A stretch of 64,000 bases of DNA, taken from the NCBI RefSeq assembly GCF_026240635.1, contig NZ_CP110848.1, positions 4,049,741 through 4,113,740 of the forward strand, read 5' to 3'. Shown piece after piece: positions 26,189 through 36,933 of the stretch. The DNA is from Trichothermofontia sichuanensis B231 (GTDB lineage Bacteria > Cyanobacteriota > Cyanobacteriia > B231). Position numbers and translations under genes: made by a program. Numbering within the stretch: the stretch's first letter is position 1; each line of letters starts with the position of its first letter. Below the pieces are notes generated by a model. That model was not told where the DNA came from and did not search any database. It was given only the letters and a program-made list of their open reading frames with translations.

Positions 26189-27835
26189 CTAGGCAGTTGC
26201 CTTTTGGTCGTAGCCCATGCCGTAGTCATAGGGACCGTGAGTAACCGTAGGCAGCACTTCCCAATTCTCCACCAAGGGCGGTGAGGCCGTCGTCCACTCC
26301 AGAGTCAGCCCCGCCCAGGGATTACCGTCCGCCTTGGGGCCATAGAACCAACTCCAGGCCATATTAAAGAAAAAAGGCAGCACCGAAATGCCCAGAATAA
26401 AGGCGCCGATCGTAGAAATAACATTCAAATCTGTAAACTGCGGATCATACATAGCCACACGGCGAGGCATTCCCTGCAATCCTAATTCGTGCATGGGCAA
26501 AAAGGTCAAATTGGTCCCAATCAAGGTCAAGACAAAATGCACCCGACCCCAGGCTTCGCTATACAACCGTCCGGTAATTTTAGGAAACCAGTGATAAATG
26601 CCAGCATAAAGACCAAAGACAGACCCGCCAAACAGAACATAGTGGAAGTGGGCTACCACAAAGTAGGTATCATGCACATGCACGTCAAAGGGCGCATTGC
26701 CGAGCATAACGCCACTGAGACCTCCCATAACGAACATTGCCAGCAGACCCACCGCAAACAGCATCGGACTGGTGAGCCGAATTTTGCCCCCCCAAAGCGT
26801 GGCCACCCAGCTAAAGACCTTCACGCCGGTTGGAACCGCCACAATCAGGGTTGAAATAGTGAAAAACATCCGCATCCAGGCCGGTGTGCCACTGGTGAAC
26901 ATGTGGTGCACCCACACAAACAAACCCACGATACAAATCGCCAAACTGGAATAGGCGATCGCTTTATAACCAAAAATCGGCTTGCGGGCATGGACCGGGA
27001 TCACCTCTGACATAATGCCGAAGATGGGCAGTATCATCAGATACACCGCTGGATGGGAATAAAACCAGAAGAGATGCTGGTAAATGACCACATCTCCTCC
27101 CGCATTTGGCTTGAAGAAGGAAGTTCCGAAGTTAATATCAAACAATAATAGAATCAGCCCGATCGCTAAGACAGGCGTTGAAAACAGTGCCAGCGTTGAG
27201 GTGGCCAACATTGCCCAACAGAAGAGGGGCAGGCGATCCCAACTCATGCTGGGAACTCGTAATTTCCAGATGGTGACAATGAAATTTAAGGCTCCCAAAA
27301 TTGAGGAAGTCCCCACCAGGACAATGCTGAGAATCCACATTGACTGGGCTGTATTATTGGTAATCAAACTGAGGGGTGGATAGGCAGTCCAACCGGTTTG
27401 AGATCCCCCAAAGAAAAAGCTGCCCAGCAGTAACAACCCCGCCGGAGGGTTTAACCAAAAAGCGATCGCATTGAGCTTAGGAAACGCCATATCCCTCGCC
27501 CCGATCATCAGGGGAATCAGGAAATTACCAAATCCCCCGATCGCCGCAGGCACAATCCAAAAAAAGATCATAATTGTGCCATGATTCGTCATGAGGGCAT
27601 TATAGAAACCCGGATCGACAAAATCAGGGTCAGGCGTAGACAATTCCGTACGCATAGCCATCGCCATGAGACCCCCGACCAGATAGAAGAAAAAGCTTAA
27701 GACTAGGTACTGAATTCCAATCACCTTGTGGTCGGTATTAAAGGTGAAATAGTCGTACCACTTCCAGGCGTGGGGGGGATGATGACCGGCGGGCATAGAT
27801 GCCGTAACCGACATGGACACATCAGACTGAGTCAT
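26189..27835 (-). CDS. ctaD: Cytochrome c oxidase subunit I (A2-type motif)
   Basis: Catalytic subunit with haem a, haem a3 and CuB: 548 residues and 12 helices. Metal ligands are visible in ALMTNHGTIMIFFW, HLFWFYSHPAVYLMILP, WVHHMFTSG and HDTYFVVAHFHYV. The helix VI sequence YSHPAVY replaces the Glu of GHPEVY, which is the A2-type arrangement where Tyr and Ser stand in for that residue in proton transfer. Between ctaC and ctaD there are 277 bases. Confidence 0.97.
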   Translation of the reverse strand: MTQSDVSMSVTASMPAGHHPPHAWKWYDYFTFNTDHKVIGIQYLVLSFFFYLVGGLMAMAMRTELSTPDPDFVDPGFYNALMTNHGTIMIFFWIVPAAIGGFGNFLIPLMIGARDMAFPKLNAIAFWLNPPAGLLLLGSFFFGGSQTGWTAYPPLSLITNNTAQSMWILSIVLVGTSSILGALNFIVTIWKLRVPSMSWDRLPLFCWAMLATSTLALFSTPVLAIGLILLLFDINFGTSFFKPNAGGDVVIYQHLFWFYSHPAVYLMILPIFGIMSEVIPVHARKPIFGYKAIAYSSLAICIVGLFVWVHHMFTSGTPAWMRMFFTISTLIVAVPTGVKVFSWVATLWGGKIRLTSPMLFAVGLLAMFVMGGLSGVMLGNAPFDVHVHDTYFVVAHFHYVLFGGSVFGLYAGIYHWFPKITGRLYSEAWGRVHFVLTLIGTNLTFLPMHELGLQGMPRRVAMYDPQFTDLNVISTIGAFILGISVLPFFFNMAWSWFYGPKADGNPWAGLTLEWTTASPPLVENWEVLPTVTHGPYDYGMGYDQKATA

Positions 27836-28112
27836 AGGTCAAGATCAATAGTTACAGATCACAAGATGAATCATTACAAATCGCTAGTCCCAAAGGTAAC
27901 GCGAAAAACACAAAACTTCCGCGCATAACTCCCCATAACCCAACTCGGCTAACACTGGGTGCAGTTGCACGGCTCCACTTCTACCGACCGACTTCTGACG
28001 ATAGCAAAGTGCCCTTAAGCAGCCTTCCTTAAGCAGCCTTAAGGTAAACCTGCGAGAACCAATGGGGTAGGTATCCTCAAACTGCGCCACCAACCTCTAA
28101 CCCAACCACCCC

Positions 28113-29186
28113 CTAATGCGGCAATTGGTTTAACACTGCCGGTGTTACGCCTAAATCTTGGGCATAGGCGGCCAACAAATCGGTATCACGGGTCGCTGTT
28201 GCGCTTAAGGCAACTGTTGGAGTCGCTTCTGCCCGTTGGGCTATCTGCGACTGTAACCAGGTGTCAAACTCGTCCTCACTGTGGACAATCACCCGCGATC
28301 GCATAGACCCGTGATAAGCCCCACACAACTCCGCACAGACGATCGGATAATCCCCTAACTGCGTCGCCACAAACTGAAGTTGGGAAGGTTGGCCAGGGAG
28401 GGCATCCTGCTTTAAACGAAACTGAGGCACCCAGAAAGAATGAATCACATCCTGGGCGTTAATGCGCAGCTGCACCGACCGACCGATCGGAATATGCAAC
28501 TCGCCACTGACAACACCACTGTCGGGATAGGTAAAAATCCAGGCATATTGCAAACCCAGCACGTCCACAACCAGATCTGCCGGTTTACCCATTGCATCCG
28601 GTGCAGCCCCAAAACCATACTTTGGGTTCGGTACGTCTGGTTGCACATTGCCCTTATCCACCAGCAGGGGGTCAGCCGCCGACTCTAGATCCGGCGCCGT
28701 CATCGCTAAGGGAGCCGCGATCGCACTGCCCATCAAAGCCGATGGCTGATCCGCCGACCGGATGGCATGGGTGGGGTGGCCACTATGGGACATCATCATG
28801 CCCCCACCCGAATTTTCAAAGCCACCCATCTCACCATAGACTTCGACACTATAGAGGCCCAACCCAATCACAATCACCGCCGGGATCGCGGTCCAGAACA
28901 CTTCAAGGGGCAGGTTCCCATGAATGGGGGGGGCATCGGTCTCATCCCCTGGCTTGCGGCGGAAGCGAATCACAGCAAAGAGGATCGCCCCTTCCACCAC
29001 CAGAAAGAGGGCCGTCGCGATCGTCATCATCAAGTTAAAAAAACGATCGACTAGAGGAGCCTGCTCAGAGACCGCCTCTGGCATCAGACCATGATTCTGG
29101 CCAAACCAAAGACTAAACAGGGTGACAACAACCCCCAACGTTAGGGTCAGCAAGGAGGTTGGAACCGTTTCTTTCGGAGTTTGCAT
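28113..29186 (-). CDS. ctaC: Cytochrome c oxidase subunit II with Met/His-rich insert
   Basis: A 357-residue subunit II: two N-terminal helices, then a periplasmic cupredoxin domain with the CuA site CAELCGAYHGSM and upstream His in DVIHSFWVPQF. It accepts electrons from cytochrome c or plastocyanin. Between helix 2 and the CuA domain (~130-205) is a long insert with a Met/His cluster (GGGMMMSHSGHPTHAIR) that could bind copper. First gene of the ctaC-D-E run, divergent from ctaA. Confidence 0.95.
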   Translation of the reverse strand: MQTPKETVPTSLLTLTLGVVVTLFSLWFGQNHGLMPEAVSEQAPLVDRFFNLMMTIATALFLVVEGAILFAVIRFRRKPGDETDAPPIHGNLPLEVFWTAIPAVIVIGLGLYSVEVYGEMGGFENSGGGMMMSHSGHPTHAIRSADQPSALMGSAIAAPLAMTAPDLESAADPLLVDKGNVQPDVPNPKYGFGAAPDAMGKPADLVVDVLGLQYAWIFTYPDSGVVSGELHIPIGRSVQLRINAQDVIHSFWVPQFRLKQDALPGQPSQLQFVATQLGDYPIVCAELCGAYHGSMRSRVIVHSEDEFDTWLQSQIAQRAEATPTVALSATATRDTDLLAAYAQDLGVTPAVLNQLPH

Positions 29187-30015
29187 GATTGGGTAGCACA
29201 GTCTAGATGGACGATTGAATTGAGAATAATATTGATCATCAGTGGACGTGACTGAATGCGCTTGACTGAGAATGCGCTTGACTTAACGCGATGAACTGAG
29301 CGCCTCTGGTTCAGGGCACGGGCGACGAGGATAGATTGGGCCTCCGAGAATTGCCCCGACCTTCTCAATGAGTGTATCCATCTGCCCTCGGAAAATTGGC
29401 TAAAATCCTGCGAGTTTTTTAGCTTTTGTTGTTCCTGGGGGATCAGGGCTACGAGCCTAACTCGCAGTCTAGCGATCGCGGGTTCCCCCGACGAGGACTT
29501 GCCCACCCCTACGACCACCACGCACCTAGAGCGTTATCGATTTTTCATAGATAGATTTCACTTAAGGTCAAAAAGTGTGGCCGTGTCTGTATCCCAGGTG
29601 CCCCCTAGCCCAGTCAAGCCAGGGTTTCTTGACATATACCTTAATACACACATTGTTAACCGATATCTAATAATACACACCTGTCCCAGACCCTGCCAAT
29701 TGGTAGCATGGGCAACTTTCAGTTCCAAATTTGTATGGTTTCTTCAAGAACAGCAAACATATATTACTAGAGAGGAAACCTTAAGAAAACCTAAAGAACT
29801 GTCCAGACAATCCCAAAAAAATTCCGAAATTAGGTCCGGCATCCAAGGGATTGATTACAGTGTTAAGCAATAGATTAGTTACGCTATGTCAAGAGGTATG
29901 TCAAGAGGTGCTTGGCTGAAACGATTGTCGGCAAGCACTTGCATTCTTATTGCACACCTATTGCACACCTATTACGCATTGTTTTAGATTGTTGCCATTT
30001 TTTAAGATTCGAGAG
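29187..30015. promoter_or_regulatory. Divergent control region between ctaC and ctaA
   Basis: About 830 bases without a convincing gene. It is AT-rich in its right half and holds two perfect tandem duplications (unit TATGTCAAGAGG at 29885-29908, unit TATTGCACACC at 29948-29969) and an imperfect one (TGAATGCGCTTGACT, 29253-29283). TTGACATATA at 29629 could be a -35 region for ctaA, but no convincing -10 follows at the right distance. The promoters are assumed to be here. Confidence 0.4.
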
Positions 30016-31029
30016 ATGCCGATGCTTCATGCTGTGTTTCCACAGGCCCCTGCCCCCTCAACCAAGCGACCAACGCCGCGATCGCGGATTTACCAATTGG
30101 TCCAGCAGATGGTAATTGCCACCTTATTGCTGATGGCGATCGGCAGTGCTACACGGGTAATGAACGCGGGCCTCGCTTGCCCGGATTGGCCCCTGTGTTA
30201 CGGTCAGTGGGTACCTGCCCGACAGATGAACTTACAGGTTTTTCTAGAGTGGTTTCATCGTCTGGATGCAGCGTTGCTAGGGGTACTGACGATCGTCCTA
30301 GCCGCCAGTAGCTGGGGGTATCGCCGGGATCTACCGCGTTGGGCACCGTGGCTGGCGAGTTTAGCACTGGGTCTGATTGTTGTTCAGGGGGCGCTGGGCG
30401 GGTTAACCGTCACAGAATTACTACGGTTTGATATCGTCACTGCCCACTTGGGCACGGCATTACTCTTCTTTGTCACCCTCCTGATCCTGGCGACCGTCTT
30501 GATGCCCTATCAAGCGGTGGGGACGGCAACTAAACTGCCTTGGTTGGGCTTGACCGCTACCATTTTGGTCTATCTGCAATGCTTATTGGGGGGACTCGTG
30601 GCCTCCCGTTGGGCGGCACACCAGTGTTTTGCCGGATTTCAGCTGTGTGAGGTTATGAATAGCCATCTCCTGGGGGTTTTCCCCCCCACGATCGCGACCT
30701 TAGTCAGTGTTGTCGCGGCTTGGCGTACCCCTGCCCTGCATCCTACCCTGCGGCAGGCCGCTAATCTGGCGCTCGTGTTCTTGCTTTTACAAATTGGTAT
30801 AGGGATTGCCACCTTCCGACTCCATCTGCAAGTCGAACTGCTTACCGTGACCCATCAAGCGATCGGCGCGCTCCTATTGGGCAGTCTGACCGTGTTGACT
30901 GCCCTAGCTTGGCGGGATGTCCAGTCCCAGGTTGGGAGTGTAGTCCCGATGACACCCAACCCCGTCATCCCCAGGGGAATCGCAACCGATCCTGCCTTGG
31001 ACTCCCTGGAATCCAGCCCAGTTCCCTAA
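30016..31029 (+). CDS. ctaA: Heme A synthase
   Basis: CtaA/Cox15 oxidises haem O to haem A for the oxidase. The protein (337 residues from the ATG at 30016, 22 codons after a possible upstream ATG) has eight helices with paired haem-ligand histidines and the family motifs SATRVMNAGLACPDWPLCYGQW (quoted here as RVMNAGLACPDWPLCYGQW), HRLDAALLG and HLGTALLFF. It is divergent from ctaC and followed by ctaB, as in many cyanobacteria. Confidence 0.93.
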   Translation: MPMLHAVFPQAPAPSTKRPTPRSRIYQLVQQMVIATLLLMAIGSATRVMNAGLACPDWPLCYGQWVPARQMNLQVFLEWFHRLDAALLGVLTIVLAASSWGYRRDLPRWAPWLASLALGLIVVQGALGGLTVTELLRFDIVTAHLGTALLFFVTLLILATVLMPYQAVGTATKLPWLGLTATILVYLQCLLGGLVASRWAAHQCFAGFQLCEVMNSHLLGVFPPTIATLVSVVAAWRTPALHPTLRQAANLALVFLLLQIGIGIATFRLHLQVELLTVTHQAIGALLLGSLTVLTALAWRDVQSQVGSVVPMTPNPVIPRGIATDPALDSLESSPVP

Positions 31030-31214
31030 AGCAATGGGTCTGCGGGCTGCGCCTGGGTGTACCTAGCCGGAGATAACCCCTTAGCCCTTAGGGGCTGACC
31101 TTGGGCAACCGGGCTGGGCGATCTATTTGCACCTATTTGCACGCCTGGTTCTCTCAGCATTGTTCCTCCTCCCCTACTCACTGTTTGGCCTTCACTGTTC
31201 AGGCGTTAATTGCC

Positions 31215-32189
31215 ATGCCAGAAATTCTGACTGCTCCCCTTCCCCATCACCGCAACTTCTTTCAGATCTTGCGGAGCTATTACCAACTCACCAAGCCCCG
31301 GATTATCTTGCTGTTGTTGATCACAACGGCAGCGAGTATGTGGGTGGCTGCCCACGGCGAGGTTGATCCCTTGCGCCTCCTGGTCACTCTGCTGGGGGGG
31401 GCACTGGCAGCGGCGGCAGCCAATACGATCAACTGCTTTTACGATCGCGACATTGACGCAATCATGGAACGCACTGCCCATCGGCCCCTGCCGTCGGGAC
31501 GCATTCAACCCCGTGATGCCCTGCTATTTGCAGGCTTGCTAGCAGCGATTTCCTTTAGTCTGCTGAGCCTCTTTGCCAACCTGCTGAGCGCCCTGTTGGC
31601 CATGTCGGGCATTGTCTTCTATGTCGCGATCTATACCCATCTGCTCAAACGCCATCATGTGCAAAATATTGTCATTGGGGGGGCTGCGGGAGCCATTCCG
31701 CCGCTCGTGGGTTGGGCCGCCGTCACCGGGGAACTGAGTTGGGCCGCTTGGCTGTTCTTTGTGATTATTTTCCTGTGGACGCCTCCCCACTTTTGGGCCT
31801 TAGCCCTGATGATTCGGGAAGAATATGCCAAGGTGGAAGTGCCCATGCTCCCCGTTGTGGTGGGGGAAACTGAAACCAGTCGCCAGATTTTTCTCTATAC
31901 CTTAATCCTGATTCCGATCAGTTTGGGCTTGGCCTATCCCCTCCAGGTCAGTGGAACAGTCTATGCCGCGATCGCCTTGATCCTGGGGGGCCTCTTTATC
32001 AAAAAGGCTTGGGCCTTGCTCCAAGCACCGGCTGACTTGCAACTGGCACGATCGCTCTTTAAATACTCCATCTTTTACCTAATGCTCCTCTGTGCTGGGA
32101 TGACGATCGATAGCTTGCCGATCACCCATCACGTCACTACCCTCCTTGCCAGTCAGCTTGAGCACCTGGTAAGTCTTGCCCAGCTTTAG
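31215..32189 (+). CDS. ctaB: Protoheme IX farnesyltransferase (heme O synthase)
   Basis: CtaB/Cox10 adds the farnesyl group to haem b, giving haem O for ctaA. The 324-residue protein has nine helices and the prenyl-transferase aspartate motifs [21 protein letters not shown] and the second, milder one in helices 6-7. I used the ATG at 31215 ([14 protein letters not shown]); an earlier ATG at 31101 gives a non-conserved leader containing the tandem duplication of CTATTTGCAC (31123-31142). It lies 185 bases after ctaA on the same strand. Confidence 0.95.
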   Translation: MPEILTAPLPHHRNFFQILRSYYQLTKPRIILLLLITTAASMWVAAHGEVDPLRLLVTLLGGALAAAAANTINCFYDRDIDAIMERTAHRPLPSGRIQPRDALLFAGLLAAISFSLLSLFANLLSALLAMSGIVFYVAIYTHLLKRHHVQNIVIGGAAGAIPPLVGWAAVTGELSWAAWLFFVIIFLWTPPHFWALALMIREEYAKVEVPMLPVVVGETETSRQIFLYTLILIPISLGLAYPLQVSGTVYAAIALILGGLFIKKAWALLQAPADLQLARSLFKYSIFYLMLLCAGMTIDSLPITHHVTTLLASQLEHLVSLAQL

Positions 32190-32251
32190 ACGGGTTCGGC
32201 TTGACCCAACCGTTGGCTTCACGCCGCCCTTAATCACCCTGCAAGGGACCC

Positions 32252-32280
32252 AAACCTCATGATAAACCTCATGATATAAT
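32252..32280 (+). promoter_or_regulatory. Probable metK promoter (-10) with tandem duplication
   Basis: TATAAT (32275-32280) is an exact -10 hexamer 72 bases before the metK start. It shares its first base with a perfect 12-bp tandem duplication (unit AAACCTCATGAT, 32252-32275). The -35 region would fall within the duplication. Confidence 0.45.
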
Positions 32281-32352
32281 TGTCGGGCTAACTGGGTAAC
32301 CTGGTGTCACTAACCCTAACTGCCGTTGTTTGTTCAATCAGAGGATACGCCC

Positions 32353-33627
32353 TTGCCTCGTCGTTACTTCTTCACCTCAGAATCGGTCACCGAAGGTCAT
32401 CCTGATAAAATTTGTGATCAAATTTCCGACACAATCCTGGATAGCCTCTTGACCCAAGACCCCACCAGTCGGGTGGCGGCTGAGGTTGTCGTCAATACTG
32501 GCTTGGTCCTGATTACGGGGGAAGTGTCGACCAAGGCTCACGTTAACTACATCCAGATTGCTCGTCAAAAGATCGCTGAAATTGGCTATACGGGGACCGA
32601 TAGTGCCGAAGTGAGTGGGTTTGCGGCCAATAGCTGCGCTGTCATTGTCGCCCTAGATGAGCAATCACCCGATATCGCCCAGGGGGTAGATGTGGCCCAG
32701 GAGCAGCGTGAAGCCGGCAGTGATGAGTACTTCGATCGCATTGGGGCGGGGGATCAGGGCCTGATGTTTGGCTATGCCTGCAACGAAACCCCCGAATTGA
32801 TGCCATTACCGATCAGTTTGGCCCATCGCATTGCCCGTCGCCTGACGGCTGTCCGCAAAACCGGCGAATTGCCCTACCTGCGCCCCGATGGGAAAACCCA
32901 GGTGACGGTCACCTACGAAGACGGTCGCCCGGTGGCGATCGACACAATCTTAATTTCCACCCAACATACCGCGACGATCGGCGACATTACCGACGATGCT
33001 GGGGTTCAGGCCAAAATCAAGGCGGATTTGTGGGACGCGGTGGTCCAACCCGTTTTTGTGGATATCCACGTCAAACCGGATGCCAGCACCCGGTTCCTGG
33101 TGAATCCGACAGGGAAGTTTGTGATTGGGGGTCCCCAAGGTGACTCTGGGTTGACGGGTCGCAAGATTATTGTCGATACCTATGGTGGCTACTCCCGGCA
33201 CGGGGGCGGTGCCTTTTCCGGTAAAGATCCCACTAAGGTCGATCGCAGTGCCGCCTATGCCTGTCGTTATGTGGCCAAAAACATTGTAGCGGCTGGCTTG
33301 GCTGAAAAATGCGAAGTCCAGTTAAGTTATGCGATTGGCGTCGCGCGTCCGGTCAGCATCATGGTGGAGACCTTCGGTACCGGCAAACTGCCAGAGGATG
33401 ATCTATTGGCGCTGGTGAAACAGCATTTTGAACTGCGGCCAGCGGGCATTATTCGGACCTTTAACCTGGATAAACTCCCCGCCGAACGGGGCGGGCGTTT
33501 CTACCAGGATGTTGCAGCCTACGGTCACTTTGGCCGCACTGATCTGGATCTTCCCTGGGAGCAAACTGATAAGGCGGATATCCTGAAGGCAGCCCTGAAC
33601 CAACCCCTATCGGCAGTGGCGAATTAG
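32353..33627 (+). CDS. metK: S-adenosylmethionine synthetase
   Basis: MetK makes AdoMet from methionine and ATP. The protein (424 residues) shows [53 protein letters not shown] and [19 protein letters not shown], all typical. No ATG precedes the conserved start; I chose TTG at 32353 (PRRYFFTSE follows), with AGAGGA eight bases upstream. A second TTG nine codons earlier is possible. Standalone gene after ctaB, with a -10 box at 32275. Confidence 0.96.
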   Translation: MPRRYFFTSESVTEGHPDKICDQISDTILDSLLTQDPTSRVAAEVVVNTGLVLITGEVSTKAHVNYIQIARQKIAEIGYTGTDSAEVSGFAANSCAVIVALDEQSPDIAQGVDVAQEQREAGSDEYFDRIGAGDQGLMFGYACNETPELMPLPISLAHRIARRLTAVRKTGELPYLRPDGKTQVTVTYEDGRPVAIDTILISTQHTATIGDITDDAGVQAKIKADLWDAVVQPVFVDIHVKPDASTRFLVNPTGKFVIGGPQGDSGLTGRKIIVDTYGGYSRHGGGAFSGKDPTKVDRSAAYACRYVAKNIVAAGLAEKCEVQLSYAIGVARPVSIMVETFGTGKLPEDDLLALVKQHFELRPAGIIRTFNLDKLPAERGGRFYQDVAAYGHFGRTDLDLPWEQTDKADILKAALNQPLSAVAN

Positions 33628-33701
33628 CCCTACTGCTGGGCCGCTGGCGGAACCGTGGGCCTGTGCGAATCGGCTACAATGGCGATTACCTGGCAGAGCG
33701 G

Positions 33702-34562
33702 ATGTCCATGTCTTTACTTGTCCGTCACCCGATCGGAAAGACTATTGGCACGATCGTTTTGATGCTTCTGTGCGGCGGGGCGATCGCGGCCCTCCAATTG
33801 CCGCTGCTGGCGCAACTACGCCAACGCGGGCAAACCCTTTCACTTGAAACGTTGCAACGCCAGGATGCGATCGAAAAGCAGCGATTACAGGTCCTGAAAC
33901 ACCTGCCCGCCTTTGGCTTTGATAACCTCATAGCCGACTGGGTCTTCCTCAGCTTTCTGCAATACTTTGGGGACGATGAGGCCCGTGCCAAAACTGGCTA
34001 TGACCTCAGCCCTGAATATTTTGAAGTCATTGTGCGCCGTGATCCGCGCTTTGTGCGTGGCTACTTGTTCCTCTCCCAAAGTACCTCCCTCTTTGCCGCG
34101 ATGCCCCAACGGACGATCGCCCTTATGGACCGGGGGCTAGCCACCCTTACCCCGCAAGTTCCCCCGGATTCTTATTACGTCTGGCGCTATCGGGGCATTG
34201 ACGAAATCCTGTTTCTAGGGGATGCCCAAGCAGCCAAGCGTTCCTTTAGCCAAGCGGCGGCGTGGGCCAGCCAACATCCTGATCCCGAAAGTCAGCAAGT
34301 AGCCCAGTTATCCCGTAACATGGTGGGCTTCCTGGCGGAGAACCCCCGCAGCCAAAGTGCCCTCGTCGGTGCTTGGTCGATGGTGCTACAGAGTGCCGTC
34401 GATGATCGTACCCGCCAACGGGCAATCGCCCAAATCAAAGCCCTGGGCGGTACCTTTGAAACTGATGACCAGGGACGGACAATCATTCGCTTTCCCCCAG
34501 AACCGTCATCCACATCAAAAACCACGCCCACACCCCGTCCAACCCCCACCCCTGACTCATGA
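33702..34562 (+). CDS. Conserved hypothetical membrane-anchored helical protein
   Basis: A 286-residue protein with one N-terminal transmembrane helix (IGTIVLMLLCGGAIAAL) and a soluble part with TPR-like helices (FVRGYLFLSQSTSLFAAMPQRT, AKRSFSQAAAWASQHPDPESQQ). The C terminus is Ser/Thr/Pro-rich. I recognise this as a conserved cyanobacterial hypothetical with no assigned role. Starts at 33702 and 33708 are equally plausible. It is followed by a terminator-like hairpin, then ftsH. Confidence 0.65.
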   Translation: MSMSLLVRHPIGKTIGTIVLMLLCGGAIAALQLPLLAQLRQRGQTLSLETLQRQDAIEKQRLQVLKHLPAFGFDNLIADWVFLSFLQYFGDDEARAKTGYDLSPEYFEVIVRRDPRFVRGYLFLSQSTSLFAAMPQRTIALMDRGLATLTPQVPPDSYYVWRYRGIDEILFLGDAQAAKRSFSQAAAWASQHPDPESQQVAQLSRNMVGFLAENPRSQSALVGAWSMVLQSAVDDRTRQRAIAQIKALGGTFETDDQGRTIIRFPPEPSSTSKTTPTPRPTPTPDS

Positions 34563-34655
34563 GCCAGCAGTCGAAAATGTCAAGATTAAGTTAATATTAG
34601 TTAACATCAAAATTAATCTCGTTCTGGATCTTGAAATTTAGTCATCAAGCCAACT

Positions 34656-34675
34656 GGACGCTGGGCGTCCCTTTT
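34656..34675 (+). terminator. Rho-independent terminator candidate
   Basis: GGACGC-TGG-GCGTCC followed by CTTTT: a 6-bp GC-rich stem, 3-base loop and short U-run. It lies between the gene ending at 34562 and ftsH, fitting an end to the upstream transcript. Confidence 0.55.
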
Positions 34676-34766
34676 GCGATTCTAGGGTGGGCGATGCCAA
34701 CCTATCTGGACCGTCAGTGTCCTTTATCAGACCTAATCACAGAGACTAACCAGGAGGATCCTACTG

Positions 34767-36617
34767 GTGAATAAGCGGTGGAGAAATGCAGGGCTATACG
34801 CACTGTTGGCGATCGTGGTCATCGCCTTGGCGACAGCCTTTTTTGACAATAATCAGGCCCAACCGAGTAAAACTTGGACCTACAGCGAATTTATCCATGC
34901 GGTGGAGCGGGGGCAGTTGGAAGGGACGGTCAGTATCAGTGCTGATCGCTCCCAGGCCAATTTTACGGCCCCCGATGGCAGTGGCAAGGTGCTGGTCAAT
35001 CTGCCGAATGACCCCGACTTGATTAACATCCTGACCCAAAACAACCTGGACGTCAGGGTGTTGCGGCCTACGGATGACGGTGACTGGCTGATCCGGGGTC
35101 TGAGTACCTTGTTCTTCCCGATTTTGCTATTGGTGGGGCTGTTCTTCCTGCTCCGGCGTGCCCAGAATGGTCCCGGTAGTCAGGCGATGAACTTCGGCAA
35201 ATCGAAGGCGCGGGTCCAGATGGAGCCGCAAACCCAGGTAACTTTTAACGATGTTGCTGGGATTGATCAGGCCAAGCTGGAACTGGCCGAAGTGGTCGAT
35301 TTCTTAAAGAACGCCGATCGCTTCACCGCGGTGGGGGCCAAAATTCCCAAGGGGGTGCTGTTGGTTGGTCCGCCGGGGACCGGGAAAACGCTGTTGGCCC
35401 GTGCCGTGGCTGGGGAAGCGGGGGTACCCTTTTTCTCTATTTCCGGCTCGGAATTTGTGGAAATGTTCGTTGGCGTAGGGGCCTCGCGGGTGCGCGACCT
35501 GTTTGAGCAGGCCAAGTCGAATGCGCCCTGTATCGTGTTTATCGATGAAATTGATGCCGTGGGTCGTCAGCGGGGAGCGGGCCTCGGTGGGGGCAATGAT
35601 GAACGGGAACAAACCCTGAACCAGTTGCTCACGGAAATGGATGGTTTCGAGGGCAATACTGGCATTATTATTATTGCCGCTACTAATCGTCCCGACGTGC
35701 TAGATGCGGCCCTGTTGCGCCCTGGTCGTTTTGATCGCCAGGTAGTTGTCGATCGCCCCGATTATGCTGGACGCTTGGAGATTCTGCGTGTTCATGCCCG
35801 TGGCAAGACCCTGGGTAAGGATGTGGATCTGGAGAAAATTGCCCGTCGGACCCCTGGTTTTACCGGTGCCGATTTGTCTAACCTGTTGAACGAAGCCGCC
35901 ATTCTGGCTGCCCGTCGCAACCTGACCGAAATTTCGATGGATGAGGTCAACGACGCCATCGATCGCGTCCTCGCGGGTCCCGAAAAGAAGGATCGGGTGA
36001 TGAGCGAGAAGCGCAAGCAGTTGGTGGCTTACCACGAAGCGGGTCATGCCCTAGTGGGTGCCCTGATGCCCGACTACGACCCTGTGCAAAAGATCAGCAT
36101 CATTCCCCGTGGGCGGGCAGGTGGTTTGACCTGGTTCATGCCCAGTGAAGATCGGGTGGATACGGGCCTTTACTCCCGTGCCTATCTGCAAAACCAGATG
36201 GCGGTTGCCCTAGGGGGACGCGTGGCGGAAGAAATCGTCTTCGGCGAGGAAGAAGTCACGACTGGTGCCTCCAATGATCTGCAACAGGTAGCGCGGGTGG
36301 CTCGTCAGATGGTGACGCGGTTTGGGATGAGCGATCGTCTAGGTCCGGTGGCCCTCGGTCGTCAGCAGGGGAATATGTTCCTAGGTCGGGATATTGCTGC
36401 GGAACGGGATTTTTCCGAGGAAACAGCGGCGGCAATCGATGACGAAGTGCGCAATCTGGTGGATCAAGCCTATCGTCGCTGTAAATCGGTACTCATGCAA
36501 AACCGTAAAGTCCTGGATCAATTGGCCGAAATGCTGATGGAGAAAGAAACCGTGGATGCAGAGGAATTGCAAGCCCTGCTGGCTAACAATGAAGTCCAGA
36601 TGGCCGCGATCGCCTAG
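34767..36617 (+). CDS. ftsH: ATP-dependent zinc metalloprotease FtsH
   Basis: A membrane-bound AAA+ protease that degrades damaged membrane proteins; in cyanobacteria FtsH2-like forms remove photodamaged D1. The 616-residue protein has two N-terminal helices around a lumenal domain, the AAA module with Walker A GPPGTGKT (~200-207), Walker B and SRH ([19 protein letters not shown]), and the zinc site HEAGH (423-427). It starts at GTG 34767 with AGGAGG upstream. Length and motifs match the thylakoid FtsH group. Confidence 0.97.
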   Translation: MNKRWRNAGLYALLAIVVIALATAFFDNNQAQPSKTWTYSEFIHAVERGQLEGTVSISADRSQANFTAPDGSGKVLVNLPNDPDLINILTQNNLDVRVLRPTDDGDWLIRGLSTLFFPILLLVGLFFLLRRAQNGPGSQAMNFGKSKARVQMEPQTQVTFNDVAGIDQAKLELAEVVDFLKNADRFTAVGAKIPKGVLLVGPPGTGKTLLARAVAGEAGVPFFSISGSEFVEMFVGVGASRVRDLFEQAKSNAPCIVFIDEIDAVGRQRGAGLGGGNDEREQTLNQLLTEMDGFEGNTGIIIIAATNRPDVLDAALLRPGRFDRQVVVDRPDYAGRLEILRVHARGKTLGKDVDLEKIARRTPGFTGADLSNLLNEAAILAARRNLTEISMDEVNDAIDRVLAGPEKKDRVMSEKRKQLVAYHEAGHALVGALMPDYDPVQKISIIPRGRAGGLTWFMPSEDRVDTGLYSRAYLQNQMAVALGGRVAEEIVFGEEEVTTGASNDLQQVARVARQMVTRFGMSDRLGPVALGRQQGNMFLGRDIAAERDFSEETAAAIDDEVRNLVDQAYRRCKSVLMQNRKVLDQLAEMLMEKETVDAEELQALLANNEVQMAAIA

Positions 36618-36704
36618 CTTGTCTATTCAACGATGGCTGCGTCGATCAGTCCTTAGTCAATCAGTCTCTGGTTGACGGACCAATCTTTTCCCCTTTCACG
36701 AGGA

Positions 36705-36799
36705 GAGAGAACAGGGAACAGAGAACAGGGAACAGAGAATAGAGACAGTCACTCAGTTGCCCTCACTGCTCACTGCTCTATCCTCACTCCTAAGTCCCT
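36705..36799. repeat. Tandem duplication and short dispersed repeat
   Basis: A perfect 14-bp tandem duplication (GAGAACAGGGAACA, 36707-36734) is followed by a CAGTTGCCCTCACTGCTCAC segment that recurs at 45911-45955 and, in shorter form, at about 41000-41043. With the family B copy at 36825 it fills the gap 36618-36933. Confidence 0.5.
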
Positions 36800-36824
36800 T
36801 CTCCCACCAGAGGCGAAGGGACTT

Positions 36825-36929
36825 TATGGTCAATCCAAATAAGAACGGTGCAGTTTTTCACTCCCCTCTCCCGCTCTGGGAGAGGGGCTGGGGGTGAGGG
36901 TACTGTTTCAGCCTAAATTGCAATGACTA
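36825..36929. mobile_element. Family B MITE-like element, copy 2
   Basis: A 105-bp element from TATGGTCAATCCAAATAAG to CAATTTAGG-complement end (GCAATGACTAT on the + strand). Its ends are imperfect inverted repeats, and the interior is a CCTCTCCCGC/GGGAGAGG hairpin. It has no coding capacity. Confidence 0.65.
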
Positions 36930-36933
36930 TGTA

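Noticed and set aside
29499-29873. 124-codon ORF in the ctaC/ctaA spacer
   Set aside because: AT-rich, no ribosome site or protein-like composition; treated as non-coding control region.
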